Notes under the pieces: generated by a model
Told to the model about the DNA's origin: nothing
Seen by the model: the letters and a program-made list of their open reading frames with translations, nothing else
The model's database searches: none
In this document: positions 1 through 12,975 of the stretch, one piece after another
How positions within the stretch are numbered: position 1 is the stretch's first letter
How the letters are laid out: every line of letters starts with the position of its first letter
Source of the DNA: Dromiciops gliroides
Lineage: Eukaryota > Chordata > Mammalia > Microbiotheria > Microbiotheriidae
Assembly (NCBI RefSeq): GCF_019393635.1
Contig: NC_057861.1
Location: 724,331,232-724,395,231, forward strand
Direction: 5' to 3'
Length of the DNA: 64,000 nt
Position numbers and translations under genes: made by a program

Positions 1-560
1 TCAGAGCTGGATGGGCCTCTGAGGTCATCTAGTGAGACCCATAGCTAAGCATGAATCATCCCCACTACAAATTTCCACAAGCAGCTATTCAACCACTGCT
101 TAAAGACACCCAGATACAAGGAACTCAAAACTTCCGACTATAATCTAATCCACTTCTTCTAATTGCCTGGAATTTTTTCTTTGTATGAAACTGAAATCTG
201 CCTTTGGTGACTTCCACTAACTGGCCTCACTTTTTTTCCTTCTGGGGACAAGAAGAACAAGTTTAATCCCTCTGATATGTGACAACCTTTAAAATAATTC
301 AGATACTATTATCATGTCTCCCTAAGTCATCTCTAAACCAAACATCACAGAATCAAAAGCAGTTTCTCACCACAGTGTTATTAATCAATTCTCATATGGC
401 ATTGTCTTAGACTCCTTACCCTCCCGGTCATCCTCCTTAGGACACTTTTCCAACTTACCATTGTCTTACTCTAGCTAGGTCTGACCAGGGTGAGATATAA
501 TAGTACAATCCCTCCTTTTATTACAGAATGACTCAATGTCTCTATTAGTTCTAGTTAAGA
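1..560 (-). mobile_element. L3/CR1 LINE 3' end
   Basis: Antisense copy of the CR1/L3 3' region: GGTCTGACCAGGGTGAGATA, the CTCATATGGCATTGTCTTAGA segment of the family in degraded form, and AGAACAAGTTTAATCCCTCT are all recognisable. Truncated by the window start; no open frame. Confidence 0.75.
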
Positions 561-2380
561 TCAAAAGAGGTTTCTTGGTCATATAATCTGTTCAGACCTA
601 GATTCGAATTCAGTTGAGGTAAAAGTAATCAAGAAAGCAAGACATGATGGAGCTGTGGGAGACAGAGTAGGTCTATCCCAAGGCTACATTGTAAACCTCA
701 ACCATAGCATGTATCACATCTATCCATAGGGATGCATAGAGTGGAGGGCAGGTATACAGCACTCCTGGGGGAGTATTCCCATTGACCCTTCCAACTCAGG
801 GTCCTAGAGTGATTGACCTATGAATGTGTATGACACCTATAAAATGGGTACCACAACACCAGACCACCATCATTTCACAAAAAGCACAACACAAAAGAGT
901 AACAAAAAGCAACTTTATCAGACCAGAGACTTGATAAGTACCTGCATCCATACATCTCCATAGGTGTGAAGTTGGGGCAAAGTGAAGAAATAGCCTATGT
1001 GCATGTAGGAAAGAGAAACAAGTTATGGGTTGGAAATGCTCCTATCTGTAACCACTGTAGCTACTTACTAAATGTAGCAGGAATCAGTTCCGTGCTACAA
1101 ACTCAAGCTTTGCATAAATAAGCTATCTGACATTTCAGTCACTGTTAAGGAATTAAAATTTGGGGAAATGTCATAAAGTAGTTGGTTTGTCCTTCCTGGG
1201 ACGTTACATAAATTCAGAGGTTACCAATTTTTCTTGATTCATGGCACCATAGCGTCACAGTAATCTCCCCCTGGCATCCATAGGTCAAAAGAAATACTGA
1301 ACAACTTAATTTCTCCCACTTATTAAGTTGTTGGGTCCAAATAACTTATTTACTAACACCTTAATAGCCCATTTGAAAATACATTTCTGTTGCTAATGGG
1401 CTCAGAGTCAACAGAATACAAAATCTAAGACACAACAGTTCAAGAAGTTACTGTCATATCCACAAGTAAATTTTGAGAAAAAGTGCATTTGAGAACATCA
1501 TCGAAAGGAATGTAACCTAATCTACTGCTGAAACTGTAAACTACCTCAAGATAGTAGTTCAGGAAGTGTTGAAGAATCAAGCATCATTATGTTTCCCTTG
1601 AAGACTGAGTGCCTTACTGCATCATGGAGCACAGTCTGGGGACCACAGACCTAACCTCTTGATACTAACGCAAGTGATGCTTCCTTTGAATGCATCAGGC
1701 AAGCAACAAGCATTTACTAAGACTTCTTATGTGCCAGATGCTGTTCTGAGTTCTGGGGGAACAAATCCAAGCAATAAGAAAGATGGTTCCTGTCCTCATA
1801 CTTTTTAATGGGGGAAGACATAAAAAAAGGAGCTGGAAAGAGGTTAGGGAAGGAGATACCCATGTCAGGATATGGTGGGAAAGTCCAGAGAGTCAGCAGC
1901 ACAGCCAGAAGAGAAATGGAGCAGACCCAGCCTGGGCCCATTCCCAAAATCAAGGTCCCTGGAAGGAACTCACCAATGGGAGAAGAGGGCCAGAATGGAA
2001 CAGTGACATTCCAGAGAGAAGGGGTAGAATCACAGGAAAGTTAGGGGTACAGCCACAAATACTTCAGCTTTCCTTGGAGATAAACAAATTATGGATAGGA
2101 AGGGATGTATGACTCCATTTTCTTACCAACATTTTCATCAAGAACTATGATCTCCAGAGAGAAATGTACTTCGTTTCTAAATATGGAAAGCTCATGGTAC
2201 CATGTAGAACAAGAAAAAGAAAAGGAAAAGCTCATAAGTACAAAAAATATAGTAGGTCACTTAATTGTTATAATGCTCCACGTCTAACCATTCGTTCATA
2301 CTTATCTTCAGGCTGCCTCGAGTCTTTCCATGGCTTTTAGTTTATCTTATCAAAAATTATTCCCCAGTATAAAGTATTTA
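561..2380. other. Intergenic stretch, no gene seen
   Basis: AT-rich DNA without a supported gene. Short open frames at 1783-2287 have no recognisable protein. A Family T relic lies at 1690-1830; the rest was not assigned. Confidence 0.6.
1690..1830 (+). repeat. Family T fragment
   Basis: Contains CATTTACTAAGACTTCTTAT, GTGCCAGATGCTGTTCTGAG and a degraded GGTTCCTGTCCTCAT motif in the order seen in other Family T copies. Confidence 0.5.
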
Positions 2381-2624
2381 GGGCAGTTGGGTGATGCAGT
2401 GGATAGAGCCCTGGGCCTGTAGTCAGGAAAACCAGAGTTAAATCTGGCTTCAGACACTTACTGTGTGACCCTGGGCAAGTCACTTAACCCTGTTTGCCTC
2501 AGTTTTCTCATTTAGAAAATGAGTTGTAGAAGGAAATGGTAGACCATTGCAGCATCTCTGCCAAGAAAACCCCAAAAGAGATCATTAGGAGTCAGACATG
2601 ATTGAAAATGACCAAACAACAACA
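2381..2624 (+). mobile_element. SINE-B (RTE/BovB-tailed)
   Basis: tRNA-like head from GGGCAGTTGGGTGATGCAGT, a CORE segment (GTGTGACCCTGGGCAAGTCA), then the RTE-like tail with GCCAAGAAAACCCCAAAAGA and a CAA-rich end. Confidence 0.85.
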
Positions 2625-4639
2625 CAGGTGTGCTAGTAAATGTTAAACAACTAATCCTCTGGGGGGGAAAACATATATACATGGCTCACTTTAATTTAAT
2701 CTGCATTGTTAACATTTTCTCAATCACTTTCTTAAATCCAGACAATTAACAAAAGCCCTGCTTTCTAGAGTTTTCCAGTTTCTAAGGCAAAACTTCTCAC
2801 ATTTAGTACAGACAGCCCTGCCTTTACTTCCCTTTACTTTTCCCCCCTCGTTCTCACAATAATCTTTTTCTATCTGCTTATTGCAATAATAATCAACCTC
2901 CTTTTCCTCCTCCTCCTCTTCCCCCTCCCCCCCAATCTGATCTGCCTTGTATATGGGACACATTTGATGCCAAAGACTTCCCCAGCTGATCCTAATTAAC
3001 CTTCTCGGACTCACTTTGAGTGAATGGGTGAAAATGACTCAGCATTTTACAACCACCATTTGTAAAGGAAGCAGATATTTTACAAAACAACCCAACATAT
3101 GGTAAACCACACTTATCCATTCCATATAAGAAAATTTAAATCAGAAAAATATAAAACAGATTTTCTTCATATATGACATGAAGCAAAAATGCAAAATAGG
3201 GTCATTTACACACTCTAGTTGTGTTATCATCTGTCTTCATGCCTGAAAGTATAATGCACTCTCCCCCTTTCTCCAGCATAGAATAATCCCTAATTATCCA
3301 TCCATTTGAAGAACATCAGCTATACCCAGCAGTGGCCCAGAAAGAACAGTATAAACCATCTGCCTTTATGATTCCAAGATAAGCCTGTTCTCTGACCTCA
3401 ACAGCCTTTAGTGAGCTCCATTGATCAACATCTTAGTTGCTGAGTTACTTTGCATTTGAGAGACATTTTGAGATACTGTACTGAAAGGGATCATAAATAA
3501 TGAAAATATTGTTATTTTGGCCTAGATTTAAATTTGCCCTTGGGCCTTGGTGTTATCCCACCATTTCTACAGTGTGCTGAATAGTTTGCCACCCAAATAC
3601 CAAGTCTTGATTCCACTTGATAGGAGACATATTCTAATTAAATTAATCTGATCCCAGGATGTTCAGAAATCATCAGAGGGGGAGATCAATGATGAGTTAT
3701 ACATGATTGCTTCCTGTGAGGTGAGGCCTGAACTCATCAGAGTACAAATAATAAATAGAGGGAAGAGGGAACAATTATCCCATTTCCACTGCTTTAATTA
3801 GCATTAGCAATCTGAAGCTGGGCACAGAAGAGGAATCTCTTTCAAGATTAAGAGGAAGAAAATAGTAAATAATAATAAAAATCAGTGTTGCTCTCTTCAA
3901 AAGGAAATATTCATGTCACATACATACATGATTAAGTTCTTCATTCAGAATTCCCTTTGTCTCAGCTCTGCAGATCTCTTTATTCTACAGTGTAACTAAG
4001 TCTCTGTTTCTTTGGGAATGCCACTTGTCATGATACAACCTTTCTTATCTAGAAGGGGATTGAATCCAGAGAACTATCACTAGGCCAAAAATATAGTTCA
4101 AGAGAGGTTGCAAAATAGGACTTCAGGAATGAGAGAACTGACACATAGAAAAAAACAGAAGAAGGGCAAAAAAACCCCCAAAACCCTACTTATCATGAAT
4201 GTTTTCACTGGACATTATTGCCAGGAAGTTTCATTGTATTCTACCCTATTGTTATGCCTTTGTATTTAAATTTCAATGACCTAGGCAGTGATTTCCCTTA
4301 GGAAAACAAAGGGTAGCTTGGGTGGGGATGTCTGGGTGTCACTTGTTCATAAAACTACTAGCTGTATTTAGTAAAATGCTTGAATTTGCAAAGACCAACA
4401 GAAGGAATAAGCCAATGAGTTCAATAACTTTATTGAAAATTTCTTTTGGAAGAGAATGAGAAAGGCCTTGACTCTTCTTATATCTATAAACAGATGACAA
4501 ATGTGAACAGAAAGAAAAAGTTAATGAAAATGCACAAATATTTACAATGGTAGAAGAACCACGAACATGCCAGGTGACAGAGTCAGGATTCAAAAGTATC
4601 TTGAAAAAGGAGAACAGAGATAAATTTGAAAGGATGAAC
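2625..4639. other. Intergenic stretch, no gene seen
   Basis: No gene or clear transposon recognised. A C/T-rich tract lies at 2897-2937. Confidence 0.55.
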
Positions 4640-5303
4640 TTTAATATAAAGTCATACTTGAGTTCAAGAGATCAACTTCAGGTGTACAAGATGGAAAGAT
4701 ACGATTAACTCATCTGGCCAAGATCTGGGAGATTCAGCAGCCTTCGACCTCAAAAAAAAATAAAATAGTGAAACAAATATGGAAGCCAACAAGGCACATC
4801 AATGCCTTCAAGCAATATCAAGAGGGCTGTATCCCTCAGGAATAGAGGTGATAAGTTTGACTTGTTTTGTCACGATCCGACCACCTCTAGAGTATTGTGG
4901 AAAATTCTAGGGCCCCTTTTGGAGGAAGGATATTGCCAGGCTGAGGATGCCCAGCAGAGAGCCATGGCAATATTGAAGGCTTTCATACCACATGAAGGTC
5001 AGTTAAAGGACATAGAGATATTGAATCTGGAGAAGATTCAGCAGGGACATGATCAATATCTTTATGCATATTTTTATTGGACTCCCTTAAGAGATCACAG
5101 ACTCATAGGATCATAGATAGAGAGTAGTCATGTAGTTTCTAGATGGCAAAATTGAGGTCCAAGTAGGACAAAAAACTTCAGTTGCATTCTGCCTCACTGG
5201 AGATCTTTAAGCAAAGACTGGATAAGCATTATCTGGTATATTGTAGAGGGAATCCTTTTTCAGATATGGGTTAGATTAGATGTCCTCTGAAGTTTCATTC
5301 AAC
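4640..5303 (+). mobile_element. L3/CR1 LINE 3' end
   Basis: Sense copy: AGAGTATTGTGGAAAATTCT is the family's 'GGAGTATTGTGTCCAGTTCT' motif, GGAGGAAGGATATTG follows, and the end carries GGAGATCTTTAAGCAAAGAC and TGGGTTAGATTAGATGTCCT. The open frame at 4802-5116 is a translation of this relic. The first ~150 bases are less certain. Confidence 0.75.
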
Positions 5304-5450
5304 TTTTTTTTTTTTGCAGGGCAATGAGGGTTAAGTGAATTGCCCAGGTTCATACAGCTAGTAAGTGTCAAGTGTCTGAGGCTGGATTTGAACTCAGGTC
5401 CTCCTGAATCCAGGGCTGGTGCTTTATCCACTGTGCCACCTAGCTGCCCC
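5304..5450 (-). mobile_element. SINE-A, inserted at the end of an L3/CR1 copy
   Basis: Antisense copy from poly-T to CACCTAGCTGCCCC. Imperfect flanking duplication TCATTCAACT / TCATTAAACT. Confidence 0.88.
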
Positions 5451-7115
5451 TCATTAAACTCTTAAATTCTGTAATTTTCAGTCATTGCTTTGTTCCATTT
5501 TACAATGGCTTGTAAAGAGACTAAATGCATCATCACCCATCATTGAGAATGTGTTGAAATATGGATCCATTTTACAATCTGCCATATGTTTTTTGTTTTA
5601 ATACATCAGACAATATCCACTAAGGGTAGCAAAACAAAATGATGGTCCTGCCAGGAAATTATGTTTGCCATTTCGGTAAGTCTCTTGGGAAAAGGTGAAA
5701 GATGTGCAGGCAGCCGCTATACATCATCAATATATATAGCACAAAATATCAGTATTATCAGTGTCTTCAGCAGAAAAACTAATGTTATGTAAATAATATT
5801 ACCCTGAACTGAGGACTGAGGCTATAAACATGTAGAATATACTGCAGTTGTCTGTCCAATCCTCTATAGTGGAAAGATTGCATTGTCGACAATCAGATAA
5901 TATAAATTATGTGCAGCATGAAATATTATCAGTTGTTTAGTTACTTTCGAAGCCAAGGTCAAACATGGAAAATGTAGGACATATGCTTGCTATTTTTAAA
6001 CTTCCTTTTTAATAATAATGGCCCTCATTTCCAATCCCACAACCCAACAAAAATTTATTAAGCATATACTACTTGCCAGCATTATGGGAGGGACTGGGAA
6101 TACAATGACAAAATGAAAGGCAGACCCTGCCTTCAAGGAGTTTAAAATCTGAACATGCATAGATTATGAGTGTGTTATAAATAGCAGAGAACTTTCCTCA
6201 CAAAAGCTCCATTTGGTGGGTTACACAAGAATCATTCTCCCTGTTTTACAAGTGAGGAAACAGATCCAGTGGGGTTAGGTGATTTGTTGACAATCATGGG
6301 ACTAGTAAATTGTGAACCTAAGTCCTTGGATTCTCAGTTCAGTGCTCCTTCTACACCTCTATACCCTACTCTACCTATGGCATTGATATTACAAAACTCT
6401 CAAATTTTGTATCTTTATGAGGAATGGATGGAAATATATTGCCACACGTTAAAAATGGAGCAGTAAATTTAGATCTGACCTATATAGTTTTCTGGAACTT
6501 GGACTATCATATTACCTAATGTTTGTTGGAAAAACTTAATCAAAATTACCCAGACCAAAAAAGTAACATACTAAAATTAATCCAATGACTTTACTGCTCA
6601 GAACCAAGGTCATCAGTAAAGGGTAGAAGAATGTTTTGTATAAGCTAGGAAAGATGCATATATTTAGGGTTAATAAGTTAATAATTATCCATAACAATCC
6701 ATAAGTACTAAAAAGGACCATTTGCTAGGTTTCAGATGGAAGCTACATATTTTCCTTTTACTGATTTCCATTCTGTTAAAAGAAAAAATAAGTGAAAGAA
6801 ATGTAGTAATGGTTATCTTCATGGTACACTTGGGTCCTCTAACTTGAGTAAAAATTAATCTTTTCTGTCTCAAAAGAAAAATTTTAAAGCTTGAAAGGGT
6901 CTTAGAAATAATCTCATTTTGTACTTATTCCTTGGAAAACAAGGTTTTTTTAATGTAAACCTATAAAAAATCTGCATCTATCATATCATCAGGTGGCAAA
7001 TGATGGAAGAAAAGACAGTTTATATATAAATGTATATGTGTGTGTGTAATATATAATATATAATATACACACATATTACCTGTAGATTATAGCCATCCTC
7101 CCAAAAGACCAATAT
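5451..7115. other. Intergenic stretch, no gene seen
   Basis: A Family T fragment at about 6045-6150 (AAAATTTATTAAGCATATAC ... CCCTGCCTTCAAGGAG) and an AT/GT low-complexity patch at 7020-7078. The rest is unassigned. Confidence 0.55.
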
Positions 7116-7130
7116 AACTTCAATCACTTA

Positions 7131-7271
7131 TTTTTTTTTAGTGAGGTAATTGGGGTTAAGTGACTTGCCCAGGGTCACACAGCTAGTAAGCGTTAAGTGT
7201 CTGAGGCCGGATTTGAACTCAGGTACTCCTGACTCCAGGGCTGGTGCTTTACTGCACCACCTAGCTGCCCC
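7131..7271 (-). mobile_element. SINE-A with exact target duplication
   Basis: Antisense copy flanked by perfect 16-base duplications AACTTCAATCACTTAT at 7116-7131 and 7272-7287, so the boundaries are firm and the insertion is relatively young. Confidence 0.93.
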
Positions 7272-7359
7272 AACTTCAATCACTTATAATACTGCCCTAT
7301 ATAGGAGGTACCTTGAGGTGACTCTTCCCCATTGGTACTTTCCTCCTTGATACCATGCA

Positions 7360-7740
7360 AGTACATAAACATTTATTAAGTAGCTACTTTAGGAAGTGGA
7401 TAGAGTGCCAGGCCAAGAGTCAGGAAGATTCATCTTCATGAGTTCATGAATTCTAATCTGGATTCAGACACTTAAAAGCTGTGTGACCCTGGGCAAGTCA
7501 TTTAACCCTGTTTGCCTTAGTTCCTCACCTATAAAATGAGCTGGAGAAGGAGATGGTAAACCACCCCAGTATCTCTGCCAAGAAAACCCCGAATGGGGTC
7601 ATGAAGAGTCAGACATAACTGAAACAACTAAACAACAAATAGGCAGGCATTGAGGATGCAAAAACAGATATGAAGCACTCCCTGCCCTCAAACCATTTAC
7701 ATTATACTAGTGGGATATAAGACACAGAGAAAGATACAAA
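7360..7740 (+). repeat. Family T copy interrupted by a SINE-B
   Basis: ACATTTATTAAGTAGCTACT precedes the SINE; GGCAGGCATTGAGGATGCAA and CACTCCCTGCCCTCAAACCA follow it. Confidence 0.6.
7394..7639 (+). mobile_element. SINE-B nested in Family T
   Basis: Head GTGGATAGAGTGCCAGGCC, CORE GTGTGACCCTGGGCAAGTCA, tail GCCAAGAAAACCCCGAATGG and an end with CTAAACAACAAA. Confidence 0.85.
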
Positions 7741-8380
7741 ATAGCTGCTCCTTCTAGCAATGGGTTTTTTGTGTTTTGGTTTGGGTTTTGGGGGTTTTTT
7801 TCCCCCTTGTGGCAGACTCTTCCAGAGTTATCAACAGATATTCCCACGTGCTGTTACCTGCTGCTAATTCCTTTCACTGCCCTGAAGCTTTCCTTATGAA
7901 AATTCCTCACTGTATCCTGTCTCAAACTGTTTTTTATAATCCTGCCCTGATATGCCTTCAGGTACAATAGAGATATTGCCAGGAATCTTCTGGGCTGGAT
8001 CCTACTCTCTGTCTCTCCATTTGCAATGTTTTTCATCTACCAACAGGGGGCCTTCATTTCCTTTCCCAGGGGACCAATTCTTTATCATGATCCATGAGGG
8101 AAAATTAACACAGAGACCCTGTCTTGGGAGAACACTTGCATTTCAAAATAGACCCTCGGACCACAGCGCCTTCTTTTGTACTGTGACACCCATTGTGGCC
8201 CCAGGGTCACACACAAGAGGTCTCTCAAGAGTCTGGAGGCACATCACCTCATTTACTTTACAATAGACCTCTTCCCAAGTCCATGTTGATTTATAACGAT
8301 ATCACAGTTGGTATGTCTCTCTTCTGTTCTTCAGGTTATATACTTCCTACCCACCTCATCCCTCCCCGTGGGTCTCAAAT

Positions 8381-8815
8381 GGCCATCTAGGTGACACAGT
8401 GGATAGAGCAATGGAGCTAGTATCAGGAAGACCTGAATTCAAATCCTGCCTCAGTCTCCCTAATTGAGTGACCCTAGACAAGTCATTTAAACTCTCTATG
8501 CCTCAGTTTTCTCTTCTGTGAAACGAGGGACCATAATAATAGAACCTACTTCACAGAGTTGTAGTGAGAATCAAATGAATTATGTAACATATGTAAAGCA
8601 AACCTTAGAGCCCTATAGAAATGTTAGCTATTGGGACAGCTAGGTGGTGCAGTGGATAGAGCACTGGCCCTGTATTCAGGAGGACCTGAGTTCAAACCCG
8701 CCCTCAGACAGTTGACGTGACACTCACTAGCTGTGTGACCCTGGGCAAGTCACTTAACCCCAATTGCCTCACCAAAAAAAAAAAAAAAATGTTAGCTATT
8801 GTGATTATTACAAAT
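8381..8815 (+). mobile_element. CORE-SINE interrupted by a SINE-A
   Basis: MIR-like: head CACAGTGGATAGAGCAATGG, CORE GAGTGACCCTAGACAAGTCA, 3' part GTAGTGAGAATCAAATGAAT, ending AAATGTTAGCTATT, where the SINE-A is inserted. Confidence 0.8.
8634..8786 (+). mobile_element. SINE-A nested in a CORE-SINE, exact duplication
   Basis: Flanked by perfect 15-base duplications AAATGTTAGCTATTG at 8619-8633 and 8787-8801. Ends in a poly-A run. Confidence 0.93.
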
Positions 8816-9429
8816 TGTCTCTCTCCTTACCAGGATTCCCCTTGGACAGCTGGATATGGTTATTCAAATTACTCGGGGCTACTCTACCCCTCCAAACCTA
8901 ACCCCAATGACAACAACTACAACAAAACACACAAGGAGAGTATAACAATCATGGAACTTCTCATGGACCCACAGGGTCTGGGTTACTGTACCCACTCCTT
9001 GTGCTGAACCTGGCCTCTAATGAGTAGGGGTTAAGCATACTGTTCTCACACTCTTCTGCTAGTTAAACTCCCATTTCTGCACCTTGGGACAAATTTACTT
9101 ATAATTTAAGTTAAGCTATCTTAACTTCCCACTAAAGAGAACCATGAAAGGGAACCTTTCCTTTACCCAAGCAACTTTTATTGTCCTATTACCTAGTTCC
9201 TATTGATCAAGAAAACCACGATCACTCAGATGTTGACATCCATGTCCCTACCACTAATAGAGACATCCCAGAGTCTGAGTCTACTCTCACCCTTTTTGGT
9301 TAGACCATCTCCCCTGCCATTGCTCACCAAGGTCCTCAGGGCTTTTCCAGCTCCCCTGCTATGCTTTCTACATACCTGCTACCTGCATTTCCCATCTTCC
9401 TTTAACAGAACAAGATACTTTACTTGGAG

Positions 9430-9522
9430 TTGCCCCCATTTAGAATGTGAACTCTTTGAGGGTAGAGACTGTCTAAGTTTTTTATTTTCTATTTATATCC
9501 CCAGTGTCTAGCACTTACTAGC
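9430..9522 (+). mobile_element. L2-like LINE 3' end, cut by LTR-1
   Basis: GTGAACTCTTTGAGGGTAGA and ATCCCCAGTGTCTAGCACTT are hallmarks of L2/MIR-type 3' ends. The copy stops at the LTR boundary. Confidence 0.6.
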
Positions 9523-9526
9523 CTTT

Positions 9527-10136
9527 TGTAAAGAATTAATTGTTATTTGAGGTTTTTATGACCCCATCTTTTGGCTAGAATTTTTTTAAAAACCTCGCAT
9601 GTGCACTGTCCGGGGGCTCCGCAAACCTCACGGTGCTCTACCCTCTGGTTGTAGCCATTGCCATGGCACTGGCATCTCACATCATCACCACTCACTGATG
9701 ACTACATGGGCCTGGCAAAATTATAATGAGTGGAAGCCCGGTGAGGGCAGTCATGTGACTGTCAGAAAGGCCAGCCAATTGGCTGGGGGCTGTGTATGGT
9801 CAGTCTGGGGTCTGCTGGGAAGAAGGGAGGTTTTTCACCATTGTAGCTCAAAGCTGGAAGGCAACAGGATGCTGCTGTATGTTCTCAGCTAATTCCTGGG
9901 TGGTGGTGGTGTTCAGGTTGTATAATTTCCCTTTCCCCATTTTATTTCCTTTCCCTTAATCCTACTGATCCTGTTTGTGTTTGTTTGTTTGTTTTTTAAG
10001 TTCGTTCTTGTTAATAAATCCTGTTCTGTTTTGAGGGAGGCTGTTGGTCTCCTTCCTTGCCCCAATATTGCGGCGAGCCACCTAGCTAACACTCCCCAAT
10101 TAAAAATTGGTCCCCCCCCAAAAATTGGTCCCTACA
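9527..10136 (+). mobile_element. Solo LTR of an endogenous retrovirus (LTR-1)
   Basis: A 610-base element starting TGTAAAG and ending GGTCCCTACA, flanked by a 4-base duplication CTTT (9523-9526 and 10137-10140). A polyadenylation signal AATAAA at 10013 is followed by a U5-like segment. TG..CA ends, a 4-base duplication and the signal position fit a class I (gammaretrovirus-like) solo LTR. It interrupts an L2-like 3' end. No internal retroviral genes are present, so it is a relic left by LTR-LTR recombination. Confidence 0.75.
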
Positions 10137-10710
10137 CTTTCCATTCACATTCCATGGCTCATATCCAGTGTTCCTCAAATAAAACAAACATACATTTAAT
10201 AAAAATAAAATAAAAAGAGACTCTCTACAATATAAATCAGGTATGTTATGGATAATTTATTCCTACATACAAAACAAATGCTAAACACAAAGGACTCAAA
10301 GTATATATTAACATAAGAACTTCAAACAAGATTCAGTAACTTAATTTACAACTACTATTAGACTCTTCTAGGAAGCTGATCTATAATATAAACCAGTTTG
10401 TATTATTGGTAATTAGACATTTTATGGTTCACCTAATTATCCAAACAATTTCTAATACATGTCAATCAACCAGGCTTGAGAAAATTCATATTAACCATCC
10501 AGGTTTGAGTTAGTCCTCTTGTGGTTATCCTCCTAAGAAGACTAGTATAATTTCTTGGGATTCCTTCCCTATTGTCAGTTAGCTTCAAACCAATGAGACC
10601 CTCAGCCTCCAGATCTTACAAACTTATAAGGTAGCCTTCAAGCCTAAACATATTCACCCCTATCACCTACTCAGGAAGGGGCAAACCTTAAAGGGAAGCC
10701 AGAGACCCAA

Positions 10711-10905
10711 GTCATGGGGTACAGTGGGATGTGTTCTGGATTTGGAATTAAAGGATATGAGTTCAAATCCTTTTTCTGCTTAACACCTGTGTTGACCTTA
10801 AGCAACCCAATATCGCTGAACCTCAGTTTTCTCATCTGTAAAAGGAGGTTAGTTCTATATGACCTCTCAGATTCCTTCCAGCTTGAAATAGATGATCCTA
10901 TTATT
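10711..10905 (+). mobile_element. SINE-D (MON1/THER1-like)
   Basis: TATGAGTTCAAATCC in the tRNA-like head, CAGTTTTCTCATCTGTAAAA in the CORE, tail TTCCTTCCAGCTTGAAATAG with GATGATCCTA. Confidence 0.75.
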
Positions 10906-11009
10906 TATCATACTGAAAATGGCTCTTCCGAGCCCTTATCAAATTTGACTTTTTAATCAAACTAAATGAAGGTAAAGCTAGTGAAAATGCAAGTGATTTA
11001 TTGTCAGTT

Positions 11010-11750
11010 AATAAATATTTATTAGGTACCTACTATGTGCCAGTCACTCTGTTAAGCACTGAGTTTACAGAGAAAAGTGAGATAGTCCCTGCCCTCAAGG
11101 AGCTGACAATTTGATGGGAGAGACAACATGTAAACAACTATTTGCAAACAAGCTATATACAGGATAAAATGGAAATGATCAACAGAGACACAACAGTAGA
11201 ATCAGGAAGAACTAAGAAAGACTTCCTATAGAAGGTGAGATTTTAGTGAGAATTGAAGGAAGCCAAGAGGCAGAGATGGGGAGGGAGAGCATACCAAGCA
11301 TGGTGAGCAGTCAATGAAATTGCCCAAAGTCAGGAGACAGAGTGTCTTGTATGAGGAACAATAAGGAGGCCAGTGTTACTGAGTCAGAGACTATATGGTG
11401 TAGCATAAGGAGTAAGAAGACTGGAAAGGTGTAGGGGGTAAGGGAAGTTAAGTTATAAAGGGCTTTGTATCTTAAACAGAGAATTTTATATTTGATTCTG
11501 GATATGACAGGGAGCCACTGGAGTTTATTGAGTGGGGGGTTGGGGTGGGGAGGTGACATGCTTGGACCTGGGCAGTTGTGTGGAGGGGAGACTGGGGTGG
11601 GGAAGGACTTGAGACAGGCAGACCAAGCAGCACAGTATCACAATAGTCCAGGTGTGAGAAGAGGACCTGTGTCAGACTTCTGGCAGTGTCAGAGGAGAGA
11701 AGGGGGCCTATTTGAGAGATGGTACAAAAGTTAAATTGTCAGTCCTGGAC
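11010..11750 (+). repeat. Long Family T copy
   Basis: Starts TAAATATTTATTAGGTACCT, then CTATGTGCCAGTCACTCTGT and AGTCCCTGCCCTCAAGGAG; continues as an old repeat with GGAGAGCATACCAAGCATGG and GGAGCCACTGGAGTTTATTG. The longest copy here; open frames across it have no recognised protein. Confidence 0.6.
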
Positions 11751-12814
11751 AGCTGATTGGCTATAAAAGTGAGAAGGCAAGGATACCTAGGTTGTGAGCC
11801 TAGTGGTTCCCTTGATAGTAAAGGGGAAAATTCAAAGAGGGAAGGATAGGGGTGGGATGGGGTCAGTTTTTTATATGTTGAATTTACTGTGTCTACAGGA
11901 TGTCATTTATGGTGCTGAACTTTAAAGCTTCAGGAAAATTAGAAAAATGAAAACTTTCTCCTAAAATAAGTGGGCTTTTTTCCACTGTTACTTGAAGAAA
12001 AAAACTGGGAAATCAAGAACATTTAATTTACAATGGAAGGGCATATAAATAAATGAGACTGAATTCCCATACCTAGGGTAATCTCAAGGGGAAAAAGGTC
12101 CATGGTGAAATTGACGGATGACACAGAGGGGCTTACTTTCTCTCTGTTGAATTATGCAAGTATCTGATTTGTGTGAGGAGTTGTCTGGGGTATGTTTTCC
12201 ATTTTCTTTATATATAATCATTGAAAATGTGATTCTCTGTAATAAGACATGCCCCACTTTCTCTGTTGCTCCATGGGAACTGTCCCAGAGAACAAAAAAG
12301 GATGACATTTTGGCACAGGGTAAGAAGTATCCAAGGAAACAATAGAAAAAAGGGAAAAGTAGAAAACATGCAATGGAATAAGTGACACAATGCTATCAAA
12401 TTATTGAAAATTCAATAAGGAGAACAAGACAAAATTATTTCCTATTATTGTTACTTGAACTAATCATAAGATGTTCGTTACTTACTATTTTTTTTAATGT
12501 TTCTGTTGAATTAATCTTTGGGCTTCCCAACATTTTTCTGATTGTAAATCAGATGAATGTTATTTGATTTGAAAGGCATTGGAAGAGCAAAAAGTGGATA
12601 AATCACAGAAAGGCAATATATGGATATAAGAAGGATTGGGTGGAAAGGGGAAAGATTCCCTTCACCTTCAGATCCAATCTATCTGTCACTTAATAGATAT
12701 GTTTAAGCTACTTGCCCGGGGTCTCACAGCTAGTAAGGGAGGGAGGGGAGGGAAGGGGATCAATTTGATTTCAGGTCTTCTTGACTCCATCTCTATCCAT
12801 AAGGCCTTTATAGG

Positions 12815-12975
12815 GATAGAGGAAGAAAAGAGCAAAGGAGAAGAGGAAAAGAAGGAAGGGAGGGAGAGAGGAAGGAAGGAAAAAGGGAAGGAAGGAAGAA
12901 AAAAGGAGGGAAGGAAGGAGAGAGGGAGGAAAAAAGGGAAAGAGGAAAGAAGGGAAGGAGGAGAGAGGAAAAATA
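12815..12975 (+). repeat. GA/GGAA purine-rich simple repeat
   Basis: About 160 bases almost entirely of A and G on the + strand, built on AAGG/GGAA units. It accounts for overlapping Lys/Glu/Arg-rich and Ser/Phe/Pro-rich open frames on both strands. Confidence 0.9.

Noticed and set aside
4802..5116. 104-codon frame with plausible amino-acid composition
   Set aside because: It lies within an L3/CR1 3' end; the nucleotide motifs of that repeat explain it.
8634..8786. tRNA-like sequence in SINE heads as possible tRNA genes
   Set aside because: The heads are dispersed, lack an acceptor-stem partner and continue into CORE sequence and poly-A; no genuine tRNA gene was recognised.
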